This document shows positions 1-13,200 of a stretch of DNA of 64,000 bases, piece after piece (the stretch's first letter is position 1; each line of letters opens with the position of its first letter). Under the pieces are notes generated by a model. It was not told where the DNA came from. It saw only the letters and a program-made list of their open reading frames with translations, and made no database searches. This DNA is from Nymphalis io. Lineage: Eukaryota; Arthropoda; Insecta; Lepidoptera; Nymphalidae. The stretch covers positions 4,030,001-4,094,000 of the forward strand of contig NC_065893.1 of the NCBI RefSeq assembly GCF_905147045.1. The letters run 5' to 3'. A program made the position numbers and the translations under genes.

Positions 1-308
1 TCGTTTCTCATTTTACAAAAAAGCCTAAAATATAAATATGCTACTTGTAGGCGACTTAACGCCTACAGAAGACATTAATAAACTTTAATGACCATAATAT
101 TACCGAAAACAGTTAAAGGTCACGACGGTAAGAATGTCTGGGGCTTTTGGAAATATTATGAAAATAATATTTGTACCTAATATTATATTCTATGAATATC
201 CCAGGTATTCGATTTCAACGACTATAAAAAATAATATAAATACTCGTTATGGAATTAATTTTGAAAAAAATACATTTAAAAAGTATTTTTATAATGTGGA
301 TTAAAGAT

Positions 309-333
309 ACATATATATATATATATATATATA
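309..333. repeat. (AT)n microsatellite
   Basis: About 12 AT units in otherwise AT-rich DNA. A similar short tract lies at 1843-1866, next to the SINE at 1872. Confidence 0.85.
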
Positions 334-1871
334 GCTAGTAAGTTCTAAATAAAGAAAATGTTTAAATAGTATATCTATAACTCTTAAAGTTAGTATGGAG
401 ACATTTCTATTAAATAAGAAATACGGATTGTTTTAAATATTATTACATGCGAACAACTCGAAAATTGTATGACAAATCGCATTGGAATTGATAACTTATC
501 ACCGGATAAAGAGATGAACCATTTTCGATATGTCTTTAACAGACATCGACGAATGCGTTAAACTTTTTAAATATTTAAGAGGCAATCCAATAAACTTACG
601 AATAAAGAAAATAATTACTTGATTAAAATCTTGTTATATTATGAGATTTGAGAACATTCTTTAACTGTTATAAAGTTGAAAGCATTTATTAAAGTGTTAT
701 TGTGCCATAAATTTATATTGCAATATTAAGTGATTATTATGTAAAATCGGAGTCTGATAATCATTACAGTGAAGTCGGAATTAAATTAGACAACTCTCAC
801 TCAATGGCAGTGTCATTGAGTTTTGTTATAATATTTTATTTTATTTTCATTAACTATGCCTGTACCTTGTGCGTAAAGCTATTGATAACTCGTTACGTTT
901 ATAAAAATAAGTTTCTTAAGAGGTTTAAAATCAATATTCGTTTTTCAAGTAGGCTCATAACACAGATTTGAATAAAGTATAAAGCTATCAGTGGGTCCAA
1001 ATGTATATTCTACTGAATAGAACCGGCAGGGGACTCTTTTCCACAAATTTATATGTATGTTTATCAAATACAATTAAATTTATTATTCATCATGCATTAA
1101 ATCAACGAATGCTATCTCCATGCTTTTTAGTCAATCCCTTAGTAATATAATATAATTATAATATCAAATTTAATGTTTGACTAACACACATTTATAATAT
1201 TAAAAACAGTGTGAATTTTACAATTAATTATAAATAAAAGATATATATTACGAAACGAATGAACACACAATAGCGAGGTAGTTTTCATTTTTTACATAAT
1301 TACAAAAAAAAACGCACTACAATTCCCCGCGGCGTGTGTTTTTATTAAAAATATAGCAAAAAAAAAAGTTTATATAAAAATTAACTACACAATACCGTCA
1401 CTTTTAAGGAATGAACACTTAATACACATCATTTAGCTATTATGGGAAATTATTCTGCACCAAACTTCTTCAAAAGTTTGGCGATGCTATTCAATATTAC
1501 TATAGCAACGAGTTCTTTGACAACAATAGGGGTAGCGATATCAACCACACTCAAACCACACCCACCACACACCACAAACTCGTTACAGATAAAACAAAAC
1601 AATATATTGTTTAACGTGAGACGCATAGTGTATATATAGCGCATGTTTTATATAAATACTCCTTAAGGTAAGCAGAATATTTAATTATTTATTCACTTAT
1701 TTTAATTGAATTGTCAAGTAAGTCTTTTGTCAAGTGGTTTCATGATTGACACATTATATCTCATAAAAGTGTAGATATTTAAGATTGAATATTATAATTG
1801 TTTTGGTGAGAACAAATATTTTGAAGTGGAGTTAGTACTTGTTGATATATATATATATATATATATTTTTT

Positions 1872-2153
1872 ATAGAATAGGAAGGTGGACGAGCATATGG
1901 GCCACCTGATGGTAAGTGGTCACCAAACGCCCTTAGACATTGGCATTCTAAGAAATGTCAACCATCGCTTATAGCCAATGCGCCACCAACCTTGGGAACA
2001 AAGATTTTATGTCCCTTGTGCCTGTAATTACACTGGCTCAGTCACCCTTCAAACCGGAACACAACAATATCAAGTATTGCTGTTTTGCGGTAGAATATCT
2101 GATGAGTGGGTGGTACCTACCCAGACGAGCTTGCACAAAGCCCTACCACCAGT
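1872..2153 (-). mobile_element. SINE family B, near full-length young copy
   Basis: Reverse complement of a roughly 285-base element that starts GGTGGTAGGGCTTTGTGC and ends CCTTCCTATTCTATA plus poly-A. Nearly identical to copies at 44236 and 45746, so recently active. No pol III boxes were identified with confidence; it could also be a conserved LINE 3' end. Confidence 0.8.
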
Positions 2154-2899
2154 AGATATGAACAACATTAAATGATTTCAGATTTAACTTACTTTAGTAA
2201 TACGATTATTTAATCAAATATTAAGTTTTAATAGACCAAGTATTGAAAACCTATGTCAACAAATGATAGAACACGCATTTAGTACATTCTCAAACGTGAT
2301 TTAATTTGTAATTAAAACGAGGATATATAATTTCTTTTGTAACACATTCGACTTGAAAGCAACCTTTTATAACCATTCGAAAAAAAAGACGTAAATAAAT
2401 CCCTGAACACAAGAGATTCCTTTGACTTCAAAACAGCTGTGCCTAAAGAGCAGCTGTTTGGGATAGCTCGCAGGAAATAACAAATTTATTATATCTATGT
2501 TTATAGTCTTTTTAGTGATGTAATATAAATAAATTACTTTTAAAATGTTCTTAGAGTAGGTATATGTTATTGAAGAAATTGTTTCACGTATTTGATGCTG
2601 ACACATTATGAACTACCCTATATATTGTTAATAAACACAACAACGTTGTAGAGGAAAACACCGGTGATAAGTTATCAAAACGATAGTGCAATATTTCTAA
2701 TAAAAAAATGTAGTATAAATGTCAATGAACTTTATGCATAAGAGCTTAAATATATTGTTTAAAAAAAATGTACCGGCAAAACACAAATCCAATAAAACGA
2801 AACTAATGTAATTACGTATGCCACGAGTTCCCTAGGAACATATACTTGGTACGGTAAAGTCAAATTAATCTAATTACACTAATAACTATTCGAGTTCAA

Positions 2900-3100
2900 A
2901 TTTCGGCGTTCAACGACCGGTGTATCGGAGATTAGTTCGATCGTACTTATCGCGCACGCGGCTTAAAGATCAGTACTCGCGGCGTACACTCGCGCGCGCG
3001 ACGCATCACAGACTAACATCACAATTCACGATTCATGGCACGCGGGCGCAGGCGGGTGAGATGAACCGAAACAAGCAGAGCCAGCTGCATCGCTTTATCG
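2900..3100. promoter_or_regulatory. CpG-rich promoter-like island
   Basis: Run of CG dinucleotides in AT-rich surroundings with an arthropod initiator-like TCAGT at about 2967 on the plus strand. An ATG at 3033 is followed by MARGRRR-type codons and a GTGAG donor. This could be a first exon of a plus-strand or antisense transcript. No downstream exon recognised. Confidence 0.35.
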
Positions 3101-6100
3101 GATTACCACATAGAGCAAGGACCTTTCGACACAAAGCTCACCGTAAAATTTACCTTGAAAATCGGGGCGCGGAACGTGAAATTTCTCTTGCGAAACTTAT
3201 TTCTAAACAGTCACTCTCAATTAATTCACCTCAAATTTTAATTTAAAATGGTGTTAATAGAACTCGGTTTATTTTGTTAATTTGCCAAAACTTTGCAAAA
3301 GAGCATGTACTACATAGTAAGGGTGTTTATTAGTGCGTTTTCAGTGTGGCACGTGGTTCTCTTTCTAAAAACATAAATATCCATATTTATTTATCTTATT
3401 GTGCTAATAAGTACACCTTGAACAGTTCGATTGGATGTACTAGAAGATTGTTAAGGTGCCTTCTTTAAAATAAAAATTATTTGTAAGTGCGTTTATTTTT
3501 CGATCTCTTCTTAGGTGTTTCATTGTTTTATAGTTTAACCAATGACTTGTATTTTTATATACGTAATATGAATTTATTAAAATTTAACAACATTTTAAAT
3601 AAATTATGTGATATAAAGTATTTTTGAAACAATTTTTCTTACCTAGTAAAATTGTCAATATAGTATAAAACACATTTAATAATACACGATGCTTTACAAA
3701 TATCGCAAGGATGTTTTCTCAAAACAAGGTGAGCATTAAATTATTACAAAACAAATTATGAATGGCAAATGATGTATCCAAACAAATTTAGAATTGTTTC
3801 AAATTTTGAAGAAGCCAAATGGCAGGAATCTTAAATAATGTACATACGAAACATTGGTTTTAGACAATTATGCTTAATGACAATATACCGTCCACATCTC
3901 TGAGGAAGTTACATATGACATAATCGTTTATGTCAAATAAAATAAACCCTTTTGTTTCCTGTGATAAAACTAGACATAGTAGACCTACAGATGAAGCCAT
4001 TGTTACTATAATTTATTAGATTAATGAAATTCCTTAAGAGCTCAAAAGTCAATTTCAAAGTTCAATAAGATTAATGTATTTGATTAAATATTTATTTTTG
4101 ATCTGATGACATAAACCTGATAAATTTACCATAATATGCAAATATAATAAGTAAGTCATTTAAAAGCAGGGTTCGGAGTACATCGTGCACAATAGATATA
4201 TCGGTGAGGTCGGTCTCAAGACGCTACAGAATTATTCCTATTGTTGTGTAACATCTATTGTCAATTAAAATGGAGGTCAAATGAATACCCACAGTTTTAG
4301 AATAACGACCGTCTTTATATACCTTTGTTCTTAATTTGTAACCAAATACAAAAGCAACAGTATGCTGCACAATATGTTACTTAACCATGACTTCTATTGT
4401 GATCAATCACGCGAATACTGTTTTTGAAATATCAGAGACTGTTTTGTAAACATTCGTTTTTGCATTCCAATTTCATTACAAAAAAAAATAGTTTATTAGT
4501 TCAATCACCGTTCATAACAATATTATATTTAAGGTGAAATATGTGGATTATTCAATTGTTATGTTTTGTAATATATCTTTTTTTTATTAAGAACAAAGTA
4601 AAAAGCAAAGTCGATATTTGAAAGAAGGAAATTCGTTAGTGGTATTCTATATCAAGAACTAAGGTAAGTGCTACATTACTTTAGGTAGTAAAAACGCCAA
4701 TAAATATTTAAGTTTAGTTAAAATACTTACGTTGTTTAAAATTTAGCTTTCTGATTCTGTGTAAAGTATTACGCGCAATTGTCATTATATCGATGAAAAG
4801 ATCATTAGCAATATTCATGAGAAATTTTTAACGTTAACATCTGATGATATTTATCAATTTTACCGTTATTCTTTCTCGGATAATTAACTTAACATTAGTA
4901 TTATCATTGTTTGATCATGATGATTGTTAAATATCAATTGTTTGATTTTCAGAGTTCGTAGTATCACCTTTGTGAGTGTGTTATCTTGTTTACTACTTTC
5001 AGGTTATTTTCAACAAATATCACTAACAATAGATTTCACACTGACAATACTTACTGCGTCTGTCGATGTGAAAGATCGTATGTAAATTTGTTTATACATA
5101 TAGGCTATTCCAATCACAATTAAATGTTAAATAAACAATTTTGACATGATATAATTGTTTGAGTTCTTCAATCTGTGGTGGCTAAGTAAAGTAAAATTAA
5201 AGTATTCATTACGTATGCGTGAAAAAATGGCGAGTTGAATGTCAGCAAAGCTGTTATCGGAACTTTGGAAGTAAAATTAAAGTAGATATACGATGGAGAT
5301 ATTTGGAATTGTGTTGTATTATAAACAGAAATATATTTAACTGAGAGCATAAATCGCATGCAAGATGTAATTTAAGCTTTCTTTATTCCTGCTCTTTCTG
5401 CGATTGGAATAGGCTACAGGTACTATCGGAGACTATATTAAAATGATTTTTTATTTACTATATTTTACTAGAAAATATATATAGAAATAGAAAATTGTAT
5501 TTTCATATAATTTAGAATGAAATTAATAATGCTACGACTTAATTGTTTGAAATTGGAACTTATTTTTTACATACGACCTTCTGCACTAACAATGCCGGTA
5601 TGATATAAAACATAACAAGAGAAATCGTTACGCTGTTTCACTGAAAACAATTAATTTGAAATTGCATTTTTAATCCACGTTATATTTAAAAGAGAACGTA
5701 CAAGAATAGTTTATTTTAAAAGCAATTTCATTATTAACTACTATCTACCTCTGTTATATTATTTAACTGATGTAACGAAAAATATTTCTTGCGATTTATT
5801 ATGTATTTTTATTGCAATTATTTTTTTAACTTCTGAATTTGACTACTACTAGAGGCAATAGATTAATCCAAAAATGCTGAAATTATATGAAGAATGACAT
5901 GAAAAGAGAAGACACTTGTCTCTCATTAAATGTGTCTATAGATGAAATATCACAGAAAATCTGGTCAATCTTAAAGAAGATGTTCTTCCTTAATGACTTT
6001 TTTACCTACCAAATAGTATTGCAGCTGGATGTTGTGGTTTTTCAAGCACCGTCTTCATTTTTACATGTGGTATATGTTTTCTACTATTGTGAAGTTGTAC

Positions 6101-6104
6101 TTAC

Positions 6105-6311
6105 CCAATATTGCTTAAGCTCGTGGTGCTGCCAGTGAGCGAGTCAGGCGCGGTCTTTCCTTGTGCCATCGCCGCCAGCTGCCGGTCGAGCATGTTGTTC
6201 TTCTCCAGTAGTTGGCTCCATTGACGGACAGCTGTCTTAGATGTTGACAGCTCTTGTCGTAATTGTCGTTCATCGAGAGAATTCAGGCCGCTTCGAAGCG
6301 AGCTATCCAAC
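6105..6311 (-). CDS. CCSER-like gene, exon 15 (last exon recognised)
   Basis: Encodes LDSSLRSGLNSLDERQLRQE and on through WSQLLEKNNMLDRQLAAMA, a leucine-spaced helix that looks like the start of a coiled coil. It ends in phase 2 at a strong GTAAGT, so at least one more exon must lie to the left; I could not identify it in 1-6104. Confidence 0.92.
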
Positions 6312-9300
6312 CTGTTATTATAAATGAAACTTAATTATCTTTTTGCCCACCTAAAAATTGTAAAAAAATGTAAATTTTGAATTTATAACTATATTAAATT
6401 TTATGTTACGCCATGTTTTAAAATTCCCTTAATATTTAACATTATTTTAAAAGTAATGAATTTACTTGTTACATAATAAATCTCAATTTGAAATATCATA
6501 TAATAGATATCATTATAATTTGAAAATTACCAAATCACTTAATCTCATATATTAAGAATCAAAACAGTTTATTTTGATTAACAACTGACAATGTTTAAAA
6601 TGAGAATGTAACAATGTCTATGATAGAAAAATTACGTGACCCAAGATACACTTTTATTGTTCCAAGTACAATTACGTTCTATAATCACATAGCTTGAACA
6701 TGAGATGGTCCTAACTTCCTAATCCAAACGTACTCAAGCTTGAAGAGTTAAAGAACACGACTCATCATTTCATTGATTTAATCTTACACCATTATGTTAA
6801 AAAGATAATCGAAAGAAACTTAATCATGTCTCCGATCAGAGTGTAGGTAATCATGATAATTTCTTCGCTGAGAAGTTATAGCAGTTCCGTCACAATTATT
6901 ATTTTACGTAATATTTACAATACTTTGTTTGGATTTGGTCCGCTTTACGTAAGTTTAATTAATATAATAAATGAGTAAGTAAATTTATGTATTAATTTAC
7001 TATTCAATTAACACTAATTACATTTATGAATAATTGATGTTTAAAACTATTTACTTTAAAAATTAAACGTGTATAATATTTACTTATAAATGTAATTAAT
7101 ATGGCGAATTTATTGAAACGACATAAAAGCGTTGCTGAATTAGAAGGTACCTTTTTTAAATGAAATAATACTAGTCAGAAAAGTTCTAAATATTTTTCGA
7201 ATATATCTGCTTCTTGCTGCATCAAAAAATGATAAAAAAAAAACAATTTGGTATGTATTATATAGTATGGACACATTACAATAAGTATCTAGATTTTTTT
7301 TTTGATTTTCTATAATAATTATTACAATCATACATTCTGTTCATTTAATATATTTAAATTTAGTTATCGAACAAGTTGGTATTATATTTTTAACCATAGC
7401 ATTTGGGTCTTTGCATTATATAATACCAATGGTTAATTAAGAAAAAAAAATGTATATATCATATAGTATATTACATAATAATAATAAACATCAATATACC
7501 TGTTAAACGTTGTTAATAAATGTTTGCTTACCTTTCAATATAATCGTCTACACTTTGCAAGCTCGTGATGGATTGTGCTAAGTCATTGTCCATCATCAGA
7601 TCATCAGAGGCTAGGCTTGACAGCGTATCTAAAGATGGTGTTCGCTCTGTTGCCGGGTTACGACCACCTGTTTGATATAATAAAACATCTAAGTATTTTT
7701 TACGTAACCATGATCTTTACTTAGTATATACAGATACAATATAATTAATTTTATATTAAAGAACTTGAGATGATGATGTCCCAGCTACGCACGGCTAAAA
7801 AAAGGCTCTACATAAAATGTTTATATCGTAATATATATAACTCTTTTGGTTTATGCGGCGCACGTCAGTAAAGATCTCAGTCGGCATGATTTTATACTTC
7901 CTACGTACTTCCTACCTAACATTGCAAAAAATCAACAAAATATTTTACATAACAGACAGAACAATGGTAGCAAAAAATAGTACATTATTATAAATGTATA
8001 CAGTTGATTATGTAATTAGTCTTTTTCTCAAATGAATGAATAATTTTTTTCGAAACTTTACATTCGATTTTATACTGTAAAATTCCATTGAATACGAATG
8101 ACAGAATTGTCTTCAAGGCGTACTCAAAAACTTCCCTACAAAAAACCTTTCGAAATTTTCGAAGTATGTGACGTATAATGACTTTATTGACATTACTCGT
8201 AGCCCACATACTATAAGTTATGTATGTATGATAACGATTCGTTAAATATAAAAACCGGGCATTTAAAGTGTTTGTAAAAGCTTCGTAAAAGTTGATATTT
8301 CTATCAAAAATCTATATTTGTACCAAATGTATTCGCAACAGAGAAATCTAACACTAACATACTCTTCCAAAAAAATACAAATACTAAAAATTAAACATAA
8401 ATAACAAACAAGAAAGATGTAGAAGAGGCGGTCTTATCGTTAAAACAGTGATCACACTCATCCACGCATCCGGTAGAGGAGAGAAACAATAGAAAGAAGA
8501 AAGAAAGCATAAATAAACATAATATAATTATAATATTCTTTAATTACGTTTTAGTTTTTATTGGTAAGTGAATTCATTGGAAAAGAAATAGTAAGTATGG
8601 ATGAGTAAGTAGGATAATTATAATCTAGTTTACAAATTTCATGTAATGTAGCTGGGATGTGACCACAAATACAAGTCTAATAAATTCTAAAATCACTATA
8701 ATTATTTGCTTACATTTCCGACTTCTTTGAGTTTGTGGACTCGACATTATGTGCTCCCTCGATCTCCTCGGTTGCTTAGTATCAGAATCTACTCTTTTGA
8801 CGGAAGGACTTCCTTGATTATTTTCTACAATAAAGAATAAACAATTTATTAAAATAACATACTTTATACAAGTGCCTGAATTACATTTATACTATATATA
8901 TTACGAAACCATCTGGATCGTTAAGTTACTAAATTTAGATTTTATGTTATAAGGAAATAAAAACATGCAGGAATATCAAAATATAACGTCAAACAAAACA
9001 ATAGAAGAGAACCAAAGGCACGGACAAACCGCTTTTGGAGAAAGTATTATAAAGAAAAAAATTCTTGGTGGTAGAGCTTTGTGTAAGTTTGTACCCATAC
9101 GAGCCACCCACTCATAACAATCAATACTAATAGTATTCTTGTGTTCCGGTTGGAAGGGTGGGTGAGCCAGTGTAAGTACAGGCACAAGGGACATAAAATC
9201 TTAGTTCCCAAGGAAGGTGGTGACCACTTACCATCAGGTGACCCATCTGTCCGTCCACCTACCTAAATTATAAAAAAAAAAACGAAAGAAAGTCCAGCCC

Positions 9301-10159
9301 ATTTGCTAATTCAATTAATGTTTTCCCCGATTATACCATGACACTTAGATAATACAAAGTGCTTACTTCTGAATAACAACGCTGGTTGATCTGCAATTTC
9401 ATCGTCAAAGAAGTCCCTTCCATCAGATAATGACAATGAACCCGACGCGTGGGTAGGTGTTCCGGGGGAGGGTGGTGTAGTATCCTTGCTACCACTGTCA
9501 CTTCTACCAGTACCATCATTGCTATAAATTCAAATACAATCATTGAGAATTCAATTGCAGAAAATTATTTAAATTAAGATAGAATTATGAAAAGTTTTTA
9601 ATAGAAAAAAAAAAGGATCAATTAGACAGTATTTTACACAAATACAAATTAATATCATCCTATATCCTTACATGTTTTATGTACAGCAGGTGGTTCTAGA
9701 TTTTATGTAAATGTAAAATGGTATAATTTAAATATCATGAAATCCTTACCTCATTTCTATTACTGGTTGCAGAATTTCACCATCCACCCTATCGTCCTCC
9801 TCCACTATGGGGTCAGGAGTCCTCGTTTTAGTATTGGCTGTTTGATAAGCACTAGATATTGATGGTACATCCTTTTCAACGTGCAAATCATTATTAGAAT
9901 CACTAGTGCTCGTTGAGGATATCAAACTATCTGCTGGTGATGTTTCGTCGTCTAGAAGACTTTGGGTAGAAGTTTCTAAAGCGGACATATCAAATTTAGA
10001 TTCTTCTAGAGTGAGCGTCAGATTGTGATCTGCGCTCTGGTTTGTGCATGTGCTAGTCGTGCTGTAGTTCGAACTTGTCATTGAACCTGAATCAAAAATT
10101 GAATTTAGTATGCGGAAATGGTCATGTATTAGACATCACTTAAGATAAGATAATCAAAA

Positions 10160-10234
<75 letters not shown>

Positions 10235-13200
10235 ATATAATATCACTTAAAAAAGTCTTTAATTATATAGTGAAATACCACTGGATATCTTTTGATGTTA
10301 CGAATATGACAAGAGATCGTGTATAACTAATTAATAAAGGCAAAATTAAATTTGTTAAAAAAACTATTATAGTATACATTAAGGGACGAAAAATATCCAG
10401 TTTCTGAAGGCAAAAACTCGTTTTCATAATTTATTCTAACCCATCATAGTTCCACGAAGAGAATCATGTTGACTCAGTGTCAACGATTTCATCAGTAGAG
10501 GGTGAGGAACTGGCGGCTCGTCCGCTATAACTATAGTCTTCGTTGGGACTTTTGCGTCGTCAATTTCATGTTGCTTTGCTTCAAGTTTAGATTTTTCGTC
10601 TTCACAGCTAGATACACTCAGTGCGAGGGATACGTCGTCTTGAGATCTGATACGGAAAAATTTACTTGTTCGTTACAATAACTATACTACTAATTCTGAA
10701 GACTAATTTTGATTTTATAATTGATTTGCTTGCCGATAAAGTTTTCAATATTAGACTTACCGAGTAGCCATTGCTTCACCAGCAGCATGACTTTGCCAGG
10801 TGCTACTATTGAAATGGCTAGCCTCACTTTTGCAAGACGGACTGGATTCCTTACTGGAATCTACTGCTGGGGACGCCACACCACTTGAGGATTTAATAAA
10901 TGATTTCTGAAATAGCAAATGTAGATTTAAAATAAGTTATTTTTAATTAGGAAAATTTTCATTCGATAATTTTAGAATAAATAACTTGGAACTAAATTGA
11001 AACGCTTGTAATTTCAGTTTTTGAATATAATCAATTAAAATTATTGAAAGTATTTACCTGCTTATCTAATATTTCAGGTTGAGCTCTGTCCAAAACGAAC
11101 TTTTCTTCATCTTTGTATTCATTGATTTGAATTCTACTCGGTCTGGTTCTATTTCTATAGCGTTCTAACGTGGACATAGGGGAATGACTCTGGGTGGATT
11201 CGAGTATGGGTTTAGATTCAATAAGAACTGGCGATGGTGGCGTCAACGGCTCCTCGCAATCAGGGGATGATTCTTCATTGAATAAACTTGGTAGTTTCGG
11301 CAGAGGAATGACTGCGTGACCGGTTACGACAGCTTCATCTGCAACAAATATTTTTAAATTAAATCTTTAAGATCGATTAATGTAAAATTTCATGATTAAA
11401 TTTGAGTGGAATATTTCCATATGAAGCACAAAAACTTGCCGACGAGTGTATTGTGTCGTTCGCGTTTTCTTGTTATAATAATAAATAGGAACATGTTTTT
11501 GGAAATAATTCGATACACGATAAGCTAAGTGAGGTAGTTATAGAAGTAAAAATTATATATAACAAAAAAAAAACGACTTGTCTAATTAGCAATACTTTTA
11601 GAAAGCTAATGCATCATCTGTTGATGAAAAAGCCAAAATAGCTATACGTATACCTATCATATTTGAGAAGCTCCTTTAACTCAAGATTAAACATTTCAAA
11701 CGATCGTAATGAAATCTGACATAGTGTAGCCATGGAATAAAGAATAGAACATGAAAATGGGAAGTAACATGGTTTTCAAATTAAATGAAAATGCATTATT
11801 TTCGTACTTCATTAAAATAAATTAGGTAACTATTTAAAATTCGGTTAATTTTGTGTTTGTTAGTTTGATGATGACTCACCCATTATATCCAGATCAGCGA
11901 CTTGTAGTTCTCTCAGGTGGAAGCTATGCGAGCCCCGCATCACCATCTCCAGGTTGCGTGGACGGCGACGAGAGCGCGGCGAAAGTTCCCCTTCACCCCC
12001 TGTCCATACACCCGAATCCGCGGATACTGCGGAACCTGCACCTGACAATTAAATTGTATACTGTATTACCTTAATTAGTGACTGGAACCGTGGTACATAA
12101 AGGAACGCCCTTTTTCACATAGTATAATATTTTATAATTCGTAAAAAACATCGTTTTTATATGTTATTTATAAATAATTGAAATTAATATTATTTATTAT
12201 ATTATGATGAAAATTAAATAGAGTCATATCTTCGAATAACGTTTAAAGATTTTTTGTTATTTAAATATTTGCGTATATGTCGTATCATATCATTATTCTA
12301 TATTTAATGTTCCATTTTTTAAAATATCAATTACAAATTTAATAAACAAATTTAGTACCTTCTCTCCATCCGTCGACAGCGCCGGCCTTTCTTGTGTTAT
12401 TCACAACCTGGAACGTATAAAAACATATAACATTACAATTATAACTTTCACTGCACTTTCGAACACAATATAAATATAAAATATTAACCATATCTGAGGT
12501 CGTATTTTAAAGAAACATAACATAAATACGAGAGACAGCACATCGATACAATATACGACAGCCAAATGTACCTTTGTGAAGATGTAGCAGCTCAGCTCAA
12601 CATAAACTTGACGTATATCGTAAGATTTATCTCACGATACAAAAAAACACACACACTAAAACTTGAATCTAGTATTTCATTACCAGATTTTAATAACGAT
12701 TTTTAAAATAACTTCGCTGTATATTTGTCTAACAAATAATTACACGTGTTCATTAGTTCATATTCTGTCTTACTCTAAAGCAACTGTAAGTACACGGACA
12801 ATTAATTCTAATGAAAAGAGGTCATTCAATTACTAAACAACGTGAAGGAGTAAGAAAATACGTAACTCGCGCTTACAATCTCTTATTACCTCATGTGAAT
12901 AATATTATTTGTTTAGAAAACAATATAATAATACAATAATTACGACTAATAATAATATTGTTTTCAACTATTACACGTTTTTAATCAACAAAAAAGAACT
13001 ACGTATTATATAAATGGCAATTTCGTGATCTTTAAGCCGGACTAAGCTTTAATACATAAATACGTCCTTAGAGCACAAAAATAATTTTGCAAGCTTATGA
13101 TTTTAAGGAGGCTTCATCCTCCCTTCATCTACGCCTTAACTACAAAATTTAATCAATCCGTTTAAAGATGTTTCACTTTATCACATTAAAATATACGTTT

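Larger units (their letters stand above)
1..6104. other. No gene recognised (intron or downstream flank of the CCSER-like gene)
   Basis: AT-rich DNA with short AT microsatellites (309-333, 1843-1866), one young SINE (1872-2153) and a CpG-rich block near 2900-3100. Missing 3' exon(s) of the CCSER-like gene should lie here or left of the window, but I found no convincing exon. Confidence 0.6.

Noticed and set aside
1955..2175. Protein-coding ORFs shared with 44179-44409 and 45613-45919
   Set aside because: All are translations of family B SINEs; the similarity reflects the repeat, not a protein family.
9331..9543. 70-residue minus-strand ORF over exon 12
   Set aside because: Wrong frame; the phase fixed by exons 11 and 13 gives a different peptide typical of the rest of the protein.
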